Shown: positions 25,635 through 38,175, counted from the stretch's first letter. The stretch: 64,000 nucleotides of DNA from Begonia masoniana (GCA_022432975.1 CM039502.1:7733407-7797406); one strand, 5' to 3'. Notes: generated from the sequence alone by a model not told the origin. Numbers and translations: made by a program.

Positions 25635-25860
25635 TATTAGCTGTATTAGCTTATTGTCACTGTTTATAGGTAGTTTAGTCATAGTTGGCTTGTAATTGTA
25701 GTTAGTGTACTATCATGTCATCGTTGTTTTTTCTTCGATTTGATGTATACACGTAAGAACACACAAAGACAAGCGGTCACTTTGTCATCTTCTTCCTCAT
25801 CTCCTCTGTTTCTTCTTTTATTTGTTCCTGTTATAGAAATAGAAGCTTCATTCTTCATCG
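25635..25860 (+). repeat. 3' LTR of copia element 1
   Basis: Partner of 21450-21694, 226 bases, starting TATTAGCTG after the purine tract and ending CTTCATCG next to the GAAGC duplication. Confidence 0.92.
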
Positions 25861-26047
25861 GAAGCTAGATATCGGCGTCCTAGGCTTCATCCAGAAGACC
25901 TACAGGGGGAATATAGCCGATACTACATCGTCACTGACTCCTCCAACTCCAACATAGTCAACCTTAAACCAAGAACTCTCTGGCACGCGGTGATTCGGAA
26001 GAAACACATATGGATCATCTTCTCCAAGAGCACGGTGATCCGTTTAA

Positions 26048-27034
26048 TAAGGGTGAGCAAGAACCAACCAGAACCGTGACCTGGACAGGAACTGAGCTAT
26101 TTGATCCGATTTTGGTCGGTTCTGAGAAAAAAATAAACAGATATCGGTTCTATTATTTCAGGACCGAAATATTTGGTTTGGTTCTCGATTTTGGTCACAA
26201 AAAATCATAGAACTGACCCGAACCAATAACTTAGCCCTAAAATTTTGATCTACGCAGTTCTTCCAGACTTCCACTTCCAGTTCGTGTTTATGCGGTTCTT
26301 CCTTCGCGTTTAAGCTTCGTCGTGTCTCGTTGTCTCTCGCCCAGTTGCCCTCGTCGTCTCTCGCCACTTGTCGTTTCTCGAGTCTCTCCTAGTCGCCCTC
26401 GCCTAGTGATCCTCCTTGCTGGCTCGCCATCTCTCGCCCAGTGGTCTCTCGCCTCTCGCGCTTCATCTGAGCATCATCAAACGATTCAAACGAAAGGTTT
26501 GGTTTTGCTCTTACTTTTCTATTATTTTGTTTCGTTCTTAATAATTTGTGTTTAATTTTCTATTGTAGTTGCGTCAATTTTGCTTCTGTTTTGGCATGTA
26601 GGGCACTTCTTTGGCTTCACCGAGAGAGTGTAGACCCTCTATTATGTTTAGTATTTTGCTCTTATTCTGTTTGCTGTTTAATTTTTCTAATGAATTGTTA
26701 TTTTTGTTGTTTGCTGTTTAAATAATTTTTGCTGTTTGTTTGTTGTGTTGTAAAGATGTTTGATGTTTGTTGGGTTGTATTTTTTTTGGAGCTTTGTTGT
26801 GGGTATGACTTCGAAATTTGTTTAGTAGTAATTTGCAGCCTAGGATTATAAATGAAGAAAAAAAAATTGGGAGGACCAGAACTAGACCAAAACTGAGATC
26901 AAAATTCTGGTCTGGTTTTGGTCCGGTTCTGGAAAATTTTTAGAATTATTGGTGCAAAATTTTGAGAATCGAATTTAATAGTCTGGTCATAGTTTTTCCA
27001 AAAATCAGATCAAACCGGACCACGATCACCCCTA
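26048..27034. mobile_element. Non-autonomous hAT-type DNA transposon
   Basis: A 987-bp insertion bounded by a perfect 8-base duplication, CCGTTTAA (26040-26047 and 27035-27042), the size typical of hAT elements. The left end reads TAAGGGTGAGC and the right end reverse-complements to TAGGGGTGATC, giving short imperfect inverted termini. Subterminal regions are rich in GGTTC/CGGTTCTGG strings in both orientations. No transposase is encoded. It splits a conserved block of the pectate lyase pseudogene. Confidence 0.92.
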
Positions 27035-27205
27035 CCGTTTAACCCCAAGAGTTAATGGTGAACAACCACAAAACCATCTGTGCTTGAGGAGCCCACGTCC
27101 ATATCACGTTTGAAGCTGGAATTACGATCCGGTTTGTGAAGAATGTGACCATCCATGGCCTCCATATCCCCGACACCAATGGACTTATCAGAGACTCCGT
27201 CAGAG

Positions 27206-28289
27206 CCAACGGAGGGGAAATTAATTATATTTTTAAAAATAAATCGGTTCAGGTTTGAACTTTTAAACCAAACCAAAATTAATTATTTGTTGGAGATGGA
27301 AGAATGAGCTGGACGAAATAATGACACGCGGCATTTTCTAGTTTAATTTTAAGGCATAAATAAACAAAATAACTTGAAAAAAAAAAGACAAATTACATAT
27401 GGATTAAATTGGGATAAAGTATAAATTAGGGGACCAGAAATCAAGGGATCGAATTGCAAAGTTGATTCAAATGGTTTCTCCATTGTCCTTTTTATTTTTC
27501 CGTCAAACAACCGGTGGCAGTGGGGTACCTGGGCCCACTTCCACGTAAGAAACTGACACCTCTGAACTTATCGTCTGCAATACACACTTCTTAGAAAGCG
27601 ATATAATGAACAGAAGTGTTCGACACTCGCTCGCTAATCACGTAGCGAATCTAGCCAACTAGAAAGTCCGAAATTCTTTCGCTGTTGCCGGAAACACAGG
27701 ATAATAGCTCAAATGAGCAGAGTATGAAACTACAAAAACAGCCTCAAAACTTCTATAACCGACGACGTTTTAAAGGACAAGACTAACTGTGCTCGGGTTT
27801 TTGTGCAGGACAAAGTAGTCATTAGCAATTTTTTTGAGAAACTCGAAGCTGGAGAGAGTATGACCAGTGCCTGTTCCGCTGTTCTCTCTGATGTCTGCTT
27901 TTCTCTAGCTCACTTCCTCTTCTTCTCCTTCTTTCTAACCCTTCTTCTTCCGGAGGCTGAGAAAATATGCAGAGACTGAAACCCTAGAACTATTCTCAGA
28001 TTATTCTCTCTCTGTTTGCTCAAATCAAAACCAGAGAAACTTCCCACTTCTTGGCGCCTAAAGCTTCCCTAGCTTTTCCATCTTTTCTCTCCATTTCCTG
28101 GCTCTTCTTGAGTAAGAAGCCTGAAGGAGGCTTAAAACCCAACTCAGTTTCTTCATTTCCTTGTAGCAAGGTAGGGAAGGCTGCTTCCTTTTGCAGAACG
28201 AAGGATCATTTGCTGTGCATTTCTCTCTGCTTCTGTTTCAGCTCTGGTTGACAGACAGGTTGTGTTTCTGTGTAGACGATAGCTTCGTA
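27206..28289. other. Spacer, promoter and leader of the LysM gene
   Basis: Contains the last traces of the pectate lyase pseudogene, then unassigned sequence, then a CT-rich stretch (about 27880-28260) that looks like a 5' untranslated region with many TTCTTC and CTCTCT strings. No separate gene is visible. Confidence 0.5.
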
Positions 28290-30678
28290 ATGACGAATCA
28301 AAGACCCAGCTTCGACTGTATTTTCGGATTCTTCTTCTTCTTCCTTTTCGTTGGGCCGTTGTTTTTCTGCAATATAGCTCTCGTAAGCTCCAAATCAACC
28401 ATCGAGCCCTGCTCAAACTCCGATTCTTGCAATGCCTTACTCGGCTACACTCTCTACACGGACCTGAAGGTCTCTGAGGTCGCGTCTCTCTTCCAAGTCG
28501 ACCCAATTTCTATTCTAACCGCCAATGCCATTGACATTTCTTATCCAGACGTAGAGAATCACATTCTTCCGTCTCAACTCTTCCTCAAAATCCCCATCAG
28601 CTGTTCCTGCACCGACGGAATACGAAAATCCGTTTCCACCCACTACAAGACCCGCCCCTCCGATACTCTTTCCTCCATAGCTGATTCGGTGTATTCTGGT
28701 TTGGTATCCGCCGACCAGATTCGTGAGGCTAATTCAATTTCTGATCCTTCTGTTCTGGACGTGGGTCAAAACCTCGTCGTGCCATTACCTTGTACTTGTT
28801 TCAACGGGACAGATAATTCCTTGCCAGCAATTTACTTGTCGTATGTAGTGAATCCTGTCGATACATTGGCTGGAATTGCCGCTACGTATTCAACTACGAT
28901 TTCTGATTTGATGAATGTTAATGCGTTGGGAAGCACATCTATTACGCCTGGTGATATTCTAGCTGTTCCATTACCAGGTGGTTCATGATTTTCTTTCACT
29001 AAAAGTTGTGTTTTTTCTATGTTGTTCAGGATAAGGGTAATCTGTCAGTTATCAACTTGAGTACTAGATTATAAAGATGATAAATTTTAGTATTTAACCT
29101 TGATTGGCTGTCCTGTTTTGAAATACGTTCTTGAATTTTTGTTTGCATAAATTTCCATTCTCACTTTTGATCCAAGCAACTTTATGCATTTGAAGTTGAA
29201 GATGTTTACTTTCTCTGTTCCCACCTTATCTGCAGCTTGTGCATCGACTTTCCCTCGTTATGCATCTGATTCCGGCTTGATCGTGCCTAATGGGAGTTAT
29301 GCGATTACTGCTAGTCATTGTGTGCAATGCAGTTGCGGCCCGGGAAACCTTAAGTAAATCAAGAATTCTAATTCCGTTTCATCTTGTTTGAGAGTCGCTT
29401 TTTTAAACTGTTTTTGCAAATCAAAACTAGCTCTTTTCACGAGTTTGGCATTTCAAGTTGAAGATGTTTATTTGCTTTGTTTTTTGCGAATAAAAGCTAG
29501 CTCTTTTCAGGAGAAATTCTTTTCGGAACAAGCTCGAAAACTTGTTTAAATTCTTCGTCAAACTATTTTTGAAAATGTAAGAAGATTAGGGGTCTTGTAA
29601 ATGGTTTCTAAACACTCACTAAATCATTTTTAATCGAGTAAACTTAAGCTATTGCTTTTTTAATGTAAACTATTTATGTTTACCCTTCTGTGACACTAGT
29701 TGTCTACTCTGTGTAGCTTGTACTGCATGCCTGCATCTTTAGCTGTTTCTTGTTCAAGCATGCAATGTAAAAACAGCAATCTCATGCTCGGAAATGTGAC
29801 GACTCAAGCAAGTAGCGCAGGCTGCAATGTTACTTCCTGTAGTTATGGTGGTTTCGTAAATGGCACCATAATCACGACGTGTGATCTCCTTCCCTTATTC
29901 TACAAGATTTCATTTGCTATATCTGTTATTTTGGATTTGTTCCAGTCTTACATTCCATTGTTATCGTTGTGCAGATTGTCCTCTTCTCTTCAACCCAGAT
30001 GCCCGGGTGAGATTTCTTTCTATATTTTTCTCGTTTGATATTTTGGCCAATACAGAAAATAGAAATAAAAAGACTGGTCTTTTTGGATGTAAATGTTGTC
30101 TGATATTTTCTTCTATCAGTATGATCAGGGTAGTTTGTGACTAAAAAGTAATACTCAAATCTGAACCATGTGTTGGAAGATGTTTTTGGAACATGTTCTA
30201 GGAAAATCAAATTCAAAAAACCAGACACTTTCATGCTTTTACTTGCAGAGGATTTTGTTTTTGCTATTTTTTTTTGAGTTTTTTGGCAAATATTCTGTTT
30301 CTTGTTTCTTGTCAAACATCATACGAATAGGCTCATAAAGTCGATTGAAATCGCATATGATTTTCGATCGGATTGAAAACAGGAAAACAGCAATTTCCAC
30401 CGCTTGTAGTTCCACCTTCGTCCTTGACTAAGAATTCGCCTTTTGCTCCGTCGCCATCGCCTCAATCAGAGAGCGGAGGACCGCGTTCTCCAAAAACTAC
30501 AGTTCCATCTTCGAGCAGCTCCTTTCCTGGCTTCTCCCCTGCAAACGGCCCCACAGGCAGTGCCTCTCAAGGGAGTAGTCCTTCCGCAGCTTCCAGGCCG
30601 AAACCATTTGATGGATTCTCTGATATTCTTCTCTTCTCATCTGTGTTTATCAAACTCATCTTCTCCACTTCCTTCTGA
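28290..30678 (+). CDS. LYM1: LysM-domain GPI-anchored protein, LYM1/LYM3 type
   Basis: Exons 28290-28977, 29236-29353, 29717-29878, 29975-30006 and 30383-30678, GT-AG and in phase, give 431 residues. It is a cell-surface LysM receptor-like protein without a kinase; relatives in Arabidopsis and rice bind peptidoglycan or chitin fragments and act with LysM receptor kinases such as CERK1. Seen are an N-terminal signal peptide (FFFFFLFVGPLFF), three CXC motifs (CSC, CTC, CSC) around two clear LysM blocks (about residues 105-160 and 175-225), Cys-rich LYCMPASLAVSCSSMQC and CNVTSCSYGG segments, a Pro/Ser-rich stretch, and a hydrophobic C-terminal tail expected to be replaced by a GPI anchor. The ATG at 28290 is the first that gives a normal signal peptide. 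LYM1 versus LYM3 is not resolved. Confidence 0.94.
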
Positions 30679-31029
30679 TTTCTTCATCAATGAACTCTGT
30701 TAATCTACCTGCATTCTGGGATTCTTGCTTTTCTTCTTTTTTTTTTTGGATTAGTTCTTGTGGAAAATGAGATTCTTAGGCGTCTAGCTTGTTTTGTTCT
30801 GTTGCATCTTTATTTTATGAACATTTCATCTTCTTTCACTGCTGTCCATTTTTCTTTTTTTAATTCTCCTTTTGAAGCTTCTTGTTTTCAGAAATGTAAT
30901 ATGTTTGCACTAATCAAACAAGTAAAAATATTTGATAACTTAGCTTCTTCGTTTGTCATACAAATATCTACTTATGTTAAAAACAGACTTCAACTGAATG
31001 CGTGTCTGGCTTGATTCGAAAAGCTCAGG
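30679..31029. other. 3' flank of the LysM gene
   Basis: T-rich 3' untranslated or intergenic sequence. I see no gene. Confidence 0.6.
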
Positions 31030-31223
31030 TTGGGTCTACCCCAACTTGCTCTCCAAGGTAGGCTTGCGGCTATGCTCACGAGCCTTGCCGGATTCTGGTT
31101 GACTTCTGGCGAGACCAGCTGATGACCTTGGTCTACCCCAACTTGCTCTTCAAGGTAGGCTTGCAGTCGGGCTAGCCGGCCTCGTCGGATTCTGGTTGAC
31201 TTCTGGTGAGAATGGCTGATGAC
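31030..31223. repeat. Tandem duplication, 98-bp unit x2, GC-rich
   Basis: Two diverged copies (31030-31127 and 31128-31223), each running from tctaccccaacttgct through aaggtaggcttgc and gattctggttgacttctgg to gctgatgac. The last string matches the right end of the element at 18430-18638, so the two may belong to one repeat family. It lies about 230 bases before the aminoacylase ATG and so could affect that promoter. Confidence 0.8.
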
Positions 31224-31452
31224 TTTGAGTTATGCCTGTATTTGTTTGCCTGACACGCGTAAGATGGCCATCGGATGTAAGAGAGAACAATTTTTACTTG
31301 GAACCTCATGATCTCAACAGTTGCCCATCTCATCCATGGCTGCAAAACGTGATGAAGTAAGCAGATTGAAATTCATCGTCTTTTCTTGTATGTAGCACCC
31401 GACGAAACTCGTTGAACGAAGACTTCAGTCCTACCCCCGACCCCTCTCCTCC

Positions 31453-34187
31453 ATGGCCAGACCTTACTGTAACGCCATGGCTGTTAATGTTATTCTGCCT
31501 CTGCTGCTTTCATTCCCTTTGCTTCGCACTTACGCTTTGGACCTTAACGATGACTCCCATGATTCCCCCATTTCTCGCTTCCAGCGCTATCTGAGAATCA
31601 ACACTGCCCACCCCAATCCTGATTACTCTTCTGCTGTCTCCTTCCTCAACTCCCAAGCACTCTCTCTTGGCCTCCATAGCCAGACGCTGGAGTTCGCTTC
31701 TGGGAAACCCCTTCTTCTCTTAACCTGGTATGGCTCCGACCCTTCTCTACCTTCTATTTTGTTCAACTCTCACATCGATTCCGTCCCCGCCGAGCCTTCC
31801 AAGTGGCTACACCCTCCCTTCTCCGCGTTCTTGTCGTCCGACGGAAAGATTTTTGCCCGGGGTTCACAGGATGACAAGTGTATTGGCATTCAGTACCTCG
31901 AGGCAATCCGAAACCTGAAACGACGAAATTTCGCTCCACTTCGAACGATTCATGTTTCATATGTGCCAGACGAGGAGATTGGTGGCTTCGATGGGGCTAT
32001 GAAGTTCACCGCCTCGAAGCATTTCAAGGATTTGATTATCGGTTTTTTATTGGACGAAGGTCAGGCTTCTCTCAACGATGAGTTTCGCGTCTTCTATGCG
32101 GATAGAACTCCATGGGGGCTGAAAATTAAAGCCAATGGAACACCCGGGCCTGGTTCCAGAATGTACGACAACAGTGCAATGGAGAATTTGATGAAGAGCA
32201 TTGAGGTTGTGAGTAAGTTTAGGGAGAGTCAATTTGATATTGTTAAGGCGGGTGAAGCTGCCAATTCGGAGGTTGTCTCAGTCAATTCTGTCTATGTCAA
32301 TGCCGGAATTCCCTCTCCTACTGTGAGTTTTGCGGCTTCCATTGATATTACTTCAATGTTTTTGATGAAGACTAATGAGGTGATTGTTTCAGGGTTTTTT
32401 GATGAATATGCAACCTTCTGAAGCAGAAGCAGGTTTTGATCTCAGATTGCCTCCCATGGCAGACCCGGATCTTATTAAAAGAAGAATTGCAGAAGAATGG
32501 GCTCCAGCCCGAAGGAACATGACATTCCAGGTGAATGATTGTCTTCATTTTCACTGAGCCTCTGTTTTTGATATGCATATAGAGGACGTTGAACCAGAAG
32601 AATGAACTGCAATCGTGTGATTTTTTGTGCATAACCATGTTAGTTTAGCCATTTATGGTTTGCTGATTTATGGGCCTCAACTATGACTGATAATATGTTA
32701 TGGGTAACATGATTCATTGGATTGATGGAACTTTTTAATGCTCACGAATTCAGAAACTGAGTAATTATTGTAACGATTGGAACTTTAAGTTTTTCCTTTG
32801 TACCCGTAACTTCAATAACTTTGCAATGTTTGTTGAACAACTCAACTAGTTTATCTCTATTTTACCAATAAACAACTATGATCACATACTAATTAAGTGT
32901 TATTGTTACCTACTGACTAAAAAATATTTGTCATTTCCATCGCCGATGTTTCATTTGTGAGTTTTCGAGTTCTTTTGTTATCTTGTATGTTAAACAGTGC
33001 TAGTAGGCATTCACCATTCCATGTCACTGGCAATTTCTTAACATCATATACTACTTGGATTTGGATTCTTAATTGTATGTTGTGGAACAGTTGAGATGTA
33101 ATTTCTCAGTTGTAAATGTCATTGAAAAAGATATGAAGTTTCTTCTTATAAGATTGATGGATTTGCTCATTATTGGTATGTGGGTCTTTTTTTCATAGTA
33201 GATATTAGGAGATTGGTGTGACCTGAAACTATGCTCCTCTGAGTCCTCTCTAAAGATTATGGTCATTAACATTTTTCTTATTTGTGATATTTTAATCCTC
33301 TTATTGTGGAAGGGGAGTGTGGTTATAAGGGTCTCTTTAACAGCTCAGTTTTTGTACTACGATGAATACATTCCCTTCATCCTTTGGTTTCATAACATCA
33401 TCATCTTTGTTATTTTGTTGTTTAAATGCTGGATTAAACTTGAGACGTGTTAAATAATCGACTGATTTGACAGATTATTGAAAAGGGTCCCATGAGAGAC
33501 AATATGGGGCGTCCCTTAATGACACCTACGAATAACTCTAATCCATGGTGGCTCGTTTTTGAGAAAGCAATCAAAGATGCAGGAGGAAAGCTTTCTAAGC
33601 CGGAAATCCTTGCTTCCACTACAGATGCTCGGTACGTGAGACAGTTGGGAATTCCTGCGCTCGGCTTCTCACCAATGAAGAATACTCCAATTTTACTTCA
33701 TGACCACAATGAGGTTTGACAACTGTTTGATTTTTTTAACTATCATTTTGGTAATATTTAGCGTCCATTTGATGAGATTTCGTTTCATTTTGGATTTAAC
33801 AAGAAATTTTCTGTCTTAGAAGTTCAAGTGGAGGAAGATTTGCATGGACATTCGATCTTGAAGTCTTGTTTCACGTACATAATAATAAAGCTTTTGCATT
33901 CAATTTCATGTTACGTCTAAGTTATAAATGATCGCTTTTCATTTAATTCAAATTTGTAAACAATATTTATAAAGTTCAGGACTTGACATCAATTATTTTT
34001 TAGTATTTAGAGTTATTCTTCTACTTTGTAGGTTATAGACAGACAATAAGTCATTCGCAATTGTAGCAAAATTTCTTTTAGTAACTTTACTGTTTTGCAG
34101 TTCCTCACTGATACCATCTTCTTGGAGGGCATAAAGGTTTATGAATCCATAATCAGTGCTTTGAGTTCCTTCAAAGAAACATCTTAA
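31453..34187 (+). CDS. Aminoacylase-1-like M20 metallopeptidase with PGHG changed to PGPG
   Basis: Exons 31453-32322, 32393-32530, 33474-33713 and 34101-34187 give 444 residues, the normal length. Family members remove N-acyl groups from amino acids using two zinc ions. Seen are an N-terminal hydrophobic segment (signal-like, from the Met at 31477), the metal-site blocks SHIDSVP, RGSQDDK, PDEEIGG, LLDEGQ and HDHNE, and the dimer-domain block YDNSAMENL. The odd point is the usual PGHG of the dimerisation domain: here residue 233 is Pro (CCT at 32149-32151). In human aminoacylase-1 and related M20 enzymes that His comes from the partner subunit and helps catalysis, so activity may be reduced. 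All splice sites and the frame are otherwise intact, so this is not an obvious pseudogene. It resembles Arabidopsis At1g44820 and At1g44180 (from memory). Confidence 0.92.
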
Positions 34188-35392
34188 CTTATTCTCCTCC
34201 CTGGTAATTAATTCAAACCCAGTGAAGCTGCTCTATCAAAAAGGTATGTCCTCGAAAGTTCTGAACACAAACATTGTCTTATTTATTTGGCGAATAAATC
34301 TTTTGGGTAGTCATAAAAAATTAGGTATGAGTGAAGTTATTTCCTTGAGAAGCAAAGAGTTGTGTTAGGTCGAGAGAGCTGAACTTTTCTTCTTTTTTGC
34401 ATTTTATGAAGCTCTGTTCTTCTAGTACGTGATGTTTGTATTAGTAAGCAGACTTGTTTCTTCTTTTTTAATTAGAGTTCGGTATGACTCGAATTCTAGT
34501 TGAGTCGGGTCGGACCCGCATATCAATATTAGAGTTTTGTGTTTTCTTTATATATTGATGCATAAATCGCAAAATTCAGTCGTACATTGATTTCGATATA
34601 GTAAATTTCTCCAATGCCCGTAGATTTTTTTTCTTTTCCACATAAATTTAGGTGATACTGTTTTTCCGCGTTTATTTTATTTTTTCGATTATTCATATTC
34701 TATTCTCTACATTTTTCATACAATAACCTATAAAACCCATTTTCATAAGTTTAACTGTTGTCTGCTCTACTCAATTAAACTCTCACAAGATTTGTCATCA
34801 TGGGTTATATTTGTCTTTGTTTTCAACAGTTGTCAGGTTTGACAATGGATGCAGTTATATAGCGTTGAAGGTGTGGAGTTGAGAAGTAGATCTTCGTGAT
34901 TCCCCTGCCACAACCATCAAGGTTTATCTACTTTCTTCCTCTTGAAAACTGGTTGACCAATTTAATGATATCTCTGTGTTTTGCGGTGTGTTTGAATAAG
35001 GAGGTGTTTGGACTAGATTTAAAGCTTTAATGTCCCACTTTTAAGTACAAGTCCAATGTATGATGTTTGTTTCAAAGCATGTTGTCATACTTGGACCTTC
35101 TTTGTAGACACATCCCATCGGAGTAGTAAATGCAGGATGTTCAATTTCAAACCTGGTTTTTGGAGTTTTTCCAGGAAGTTTCCCAATCAAATAAATAAAT
35201 TAAAGGGTAGAGTTTAAAAAAAAAACTTAAAATGCTCGCTCATAAAGATAGTATGCTCTATTGCATGTTTGCAGTCAAAGTCTATTTTCGGAGTACATCT
35301 TGAATCTCATTTTTCTATTTCTAGTTGCATGCCCTGAACTCTGAAATTCTGCTTCAAGATATTTTTCTCATTCTTCTATTCAATTTCAACAT

Positions 35393-35425
<33 letters not shown>

Positions 35426-35434
35426 GAGAGAGAG
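35393..35434. repeat. (GA)n microsatellite
   Basis: About 20 GA units with one G interruption. Confidence 0.95.
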
Positions 35435-35929
35435 GCAGGCACTACTACTTCATGCATCTTCCACTAATAGATGCACCATGACCCATGTAGTGTAGTTGCA
35501 TATCATGCCCTTTTAACCATAGATATTCAATAATCATGATTATTTTAGTGTTGTTATTTAATAATTTTCATATGTTTGATTATATAATAATATAGTTGAG
35601 AGATACAATTTATTTACTTTATTAAATTAATAAAAATATTATGAAACTAAGTAAATTTATGTTTAGTCTAATTCAATTTTGATTATGAGATTATGAACTT
35701 CCTCCCAATATAACCTGCAAATGATTATCTAACCACACCTTGTTGGGTACGATCCCATAGTTACAATTTCATATGGTAAAGTTAAAAAACCTTTAAAATA
35801 TGGGATGGTGACAAATTGACCCTTAAACTAATTTCGTTAACAAACTAACTCTTAAAAATATTCTTTATTAACAACTAACTCACCCGTTTTTAGAGGTCAT
35901 CCGCTCCGGTGCATTTTCAAATCAAAGTT

Positions 35930-36125
35930 TATTTTCAGGCATCTGCATTGAACTTCGAAAGTTTGCTCTCGAGACATTTTCTCACTCTTCTATTTTCGGA
36001 TGTCTTCCTTGAAACTCAGAAGTCTGCTCTTGAGACACTTTTCTCATTTTTTTCATTTCTACGTATCCGCCTTGAACCCTGAACATATGCTCTCGAGATA
36101 CTTTTCACACTCTTGCATTTCCAAA
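35930..36125. repeat. Degenerate tandem repeat, about 64-bp unit x3
   Basis: Units share the order cttgaact, gctctcgagaca, ctttctcactcttc, catttc with substitutions. A fourth diverged unit lies apart at about 35285-35390, next to the GA tract. Confidence 0.6.
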
Positions 36126-38167
36126 TGTTCGCGCATAATTCTAGACAACCATCTTCAATTTTAATGAAAAATTTAACAAAAATGACGAATTTGTTTATGG
36201 ATAATAGTTTAAGTGTTAGTATGTTAACACCATAGTTTAAGGGTTTTTTTTTTAAACTTTACTTAGTTTCATATCAAGGCTAAGAATTAATGCCTTCATT
36301 TAAACTTTTTTTTTTTTTTTACTTGAATTTTATCCAACCTAGTCAAGAACTTGCCAGGAAAACCACCAATAAGCAATGAATAAGATAGTAGATAGTAGAG
36401 AACTCTACCAACCAACTTAGACAACTACAATTTTGAACATTTCTACGATTAAATTGAAAAATCGCCACTCCCTTAATCGTTGAGGGATTACGCTAAATTT
36501 GACATTAACGGTTTGTAGCATTTATTCATATAGTAGTATAATATAATCTAAATAATGAACCCACTTGCACATTTGAAGGGCATGTGACAAGAAGAAATCG
36601 ATTTGGAAATTTTGTTGCTAACTTCTCATTCAAGCAAAATCCCAAATTTCTCACTCACCATGTGACAAACTATTACAATAATTATTCTATCAATGTCTCA
36701 TACTGTCGCACCCTACATTTTGCTTCAATTTAATTACATAATTTGGGTATTCTCACTTTTTTTTTCAATTAAAAATACAAATATTTTATTTGAAAAGTCT
36801 AATTATTTGGCCTTTTCAGCTAATTATTATGTAAAAAAAAACAATATAAATTCACTTATAGACGTTATGTATTTATTAAACTACCATATTTAAATAAATA
36901 TTTTTATAAACCCTAAAACTAGCTCTCTCCTGGCAGACCTTCAGATGATTCCAGGAAAGAGAGATTCAATCTCTAACTATGATTGCTGACTTTTTGTTAT
37001 AAGATTGTGTGAATGTTTGTTAATTCAAGATTATATTAAAACCATCACATGATACTTACTCATGATTATGAATTAAAATATTAAATGCATTTAGATTATG
37101 CATTAGGTAAATGCAATTAAAACATTATAGTTGAAAACCAAAAGAAAATTAAAAAATAACGGACACTAAAACTTACTTGGTAAATCCAATACGAGAAAAA
37201 ACCACGAATATAAAAGAGAAATTCACTAATCAAAATCAGTACAACAAATTTTACGACTCAAATTTATATTTATATATTAAACCAAATCTTTAAAAGAATG
37301 AAATTTCTAAGTGGGCATAACCGATATGGCCAAAATAGAATTTGGGTAAAGCAGAATGGCCGAAAAAGAAGCTACAATTTGAGTGTTCTTCATCAATTAA
37401 ATCAAATACTTAAATTATTATATGTTCATCTTTCACGTCCATGGATTTTTCAATATGTGCTGAGGCCAAGGTCAATCTCAACGCGCTTTTAGATCTGCAA
37501 GCCAGAGCAGCAACAGCTACACATGTGGGATAAACTCATTCTATCAATTTTATAAAATATTTATTTTATTATTATTTCATGTATATCCAGGAAATTGTCT
37601 CTGATGAGGATCCTATGTTTTTTCAATCTTTATTTTTACTTATTTATTTTTAAAAATAACATCAGATAGGACAAATGTCCAAAAGAAAGCTAAGAATGAC
37701 AAAAATAATAATGTTTGAATTCTATATATATAATATGTGAAGACTCTTCAGTGATTTTGCTAGGGTTTCAGAGCTCTGTCTGTCTCTCTCTCTCTACCTA
37801 GAGAGAGAATGTGAACTTGATGATCTTCGGCTGTTATCTGCTTACTTATAATCATAATTAGCGCTAATTACTGGCTAATTCAACTAGTTTTTCTTCTGTT
37901 TACATTGGATTATGTTTTGGATGCTTGCAAGAAACCCTAGTCCTTCTGTCATAGGTTATTCTCTACCGTTCTCTAATTATCTTTCTCTCTCTACAAATTA
38001 ACAAGTAACATGTTTTTCAACTGCAAAGCGACAATTGAATGAGGCAAAAGGGTATTTAAAAATTAATATATAATAATCAAAAATAATATCTGTCACCCAT
38101 TTTGAATTTATTGTTTTAGAGCCATGCTTGATACTTGCATTGACTGTGAGATGATCAGTTGAACATC

Positions 38168-38175
38168 TATAAATA
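38168..38175 (+). promoter_or_regulatory. TATA box of the ERF gene
   Basis: TATAAATA, 83 bases before the ATG at 38251, followed by a CT-rich leader. Confidence 0.75.

Larger units (their letters stand above)
21450..25860 (+). mobile_element. Ty1/copia LTR retrotransposon 1, degenerate
   Basis: A 4.4-kb element with LTRs at 21450-21694 and 25635-25860 and the 5-base target-site duplication GAAGC at 21445-21449 and 25861-25865. A primer-binding site complementary to initiator tRNA-Met follows the 5' LTR, and a purine-rich tract (ttgagggagga) precedes the 3' LTR. The internal order gag, integrase, RT, RNase H places it in copia. Stops and frameshifts interrupt every domain, and the two LTRs differ by roughly 10 percent by eye, so the copy is old and inactive. 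It sits in the same sense as the pectate lyase pseudogene it interrupts. Confidence 0.95.
21350..27205 (+). pseudogene. Pectate lyase pseudogene split by two transposons
   Basis: Three pieces together read as one degenerate pectate lyase (PL1 family, cell-wall pectin cleavage). Piece 1 (about 21350-21449) gives GPIDRCGKCDPNWANNTKK, matching the family's NPID-CWRCDPNW block. Piece 2 (25866-26047), after the copia element, gives YIVTDSSNSNIVNLKPRTLW then HAVIRKKHIWIIFSKSTVI, matching the [24 protein letters not shown] block. Piece 3 (27043-27205), after the hAT element, gives ELMVNNHKTI, a stop, then [17 protein letters not shown] and NVTIHGLHI. Beyond the insertions there are at least two frameshifts and one stop, and the catalytic C-terminal half is missing. 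Target-site duplications flank both insertions, which shows that the pieces were once contiguous. It cannot make an active enzyme. Confidence 0.88.
34188..38167. other. Intergenic spacer, about 4 kb
   Basis: AT-rich spacer with a (GA)n tract and a small tandem repeat (listed separately) and a T tract near 36308. Only short open frames without domains occur. The 0.5 kb before 38168 is presumably the ERF promoter. Confidence 0.55.
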
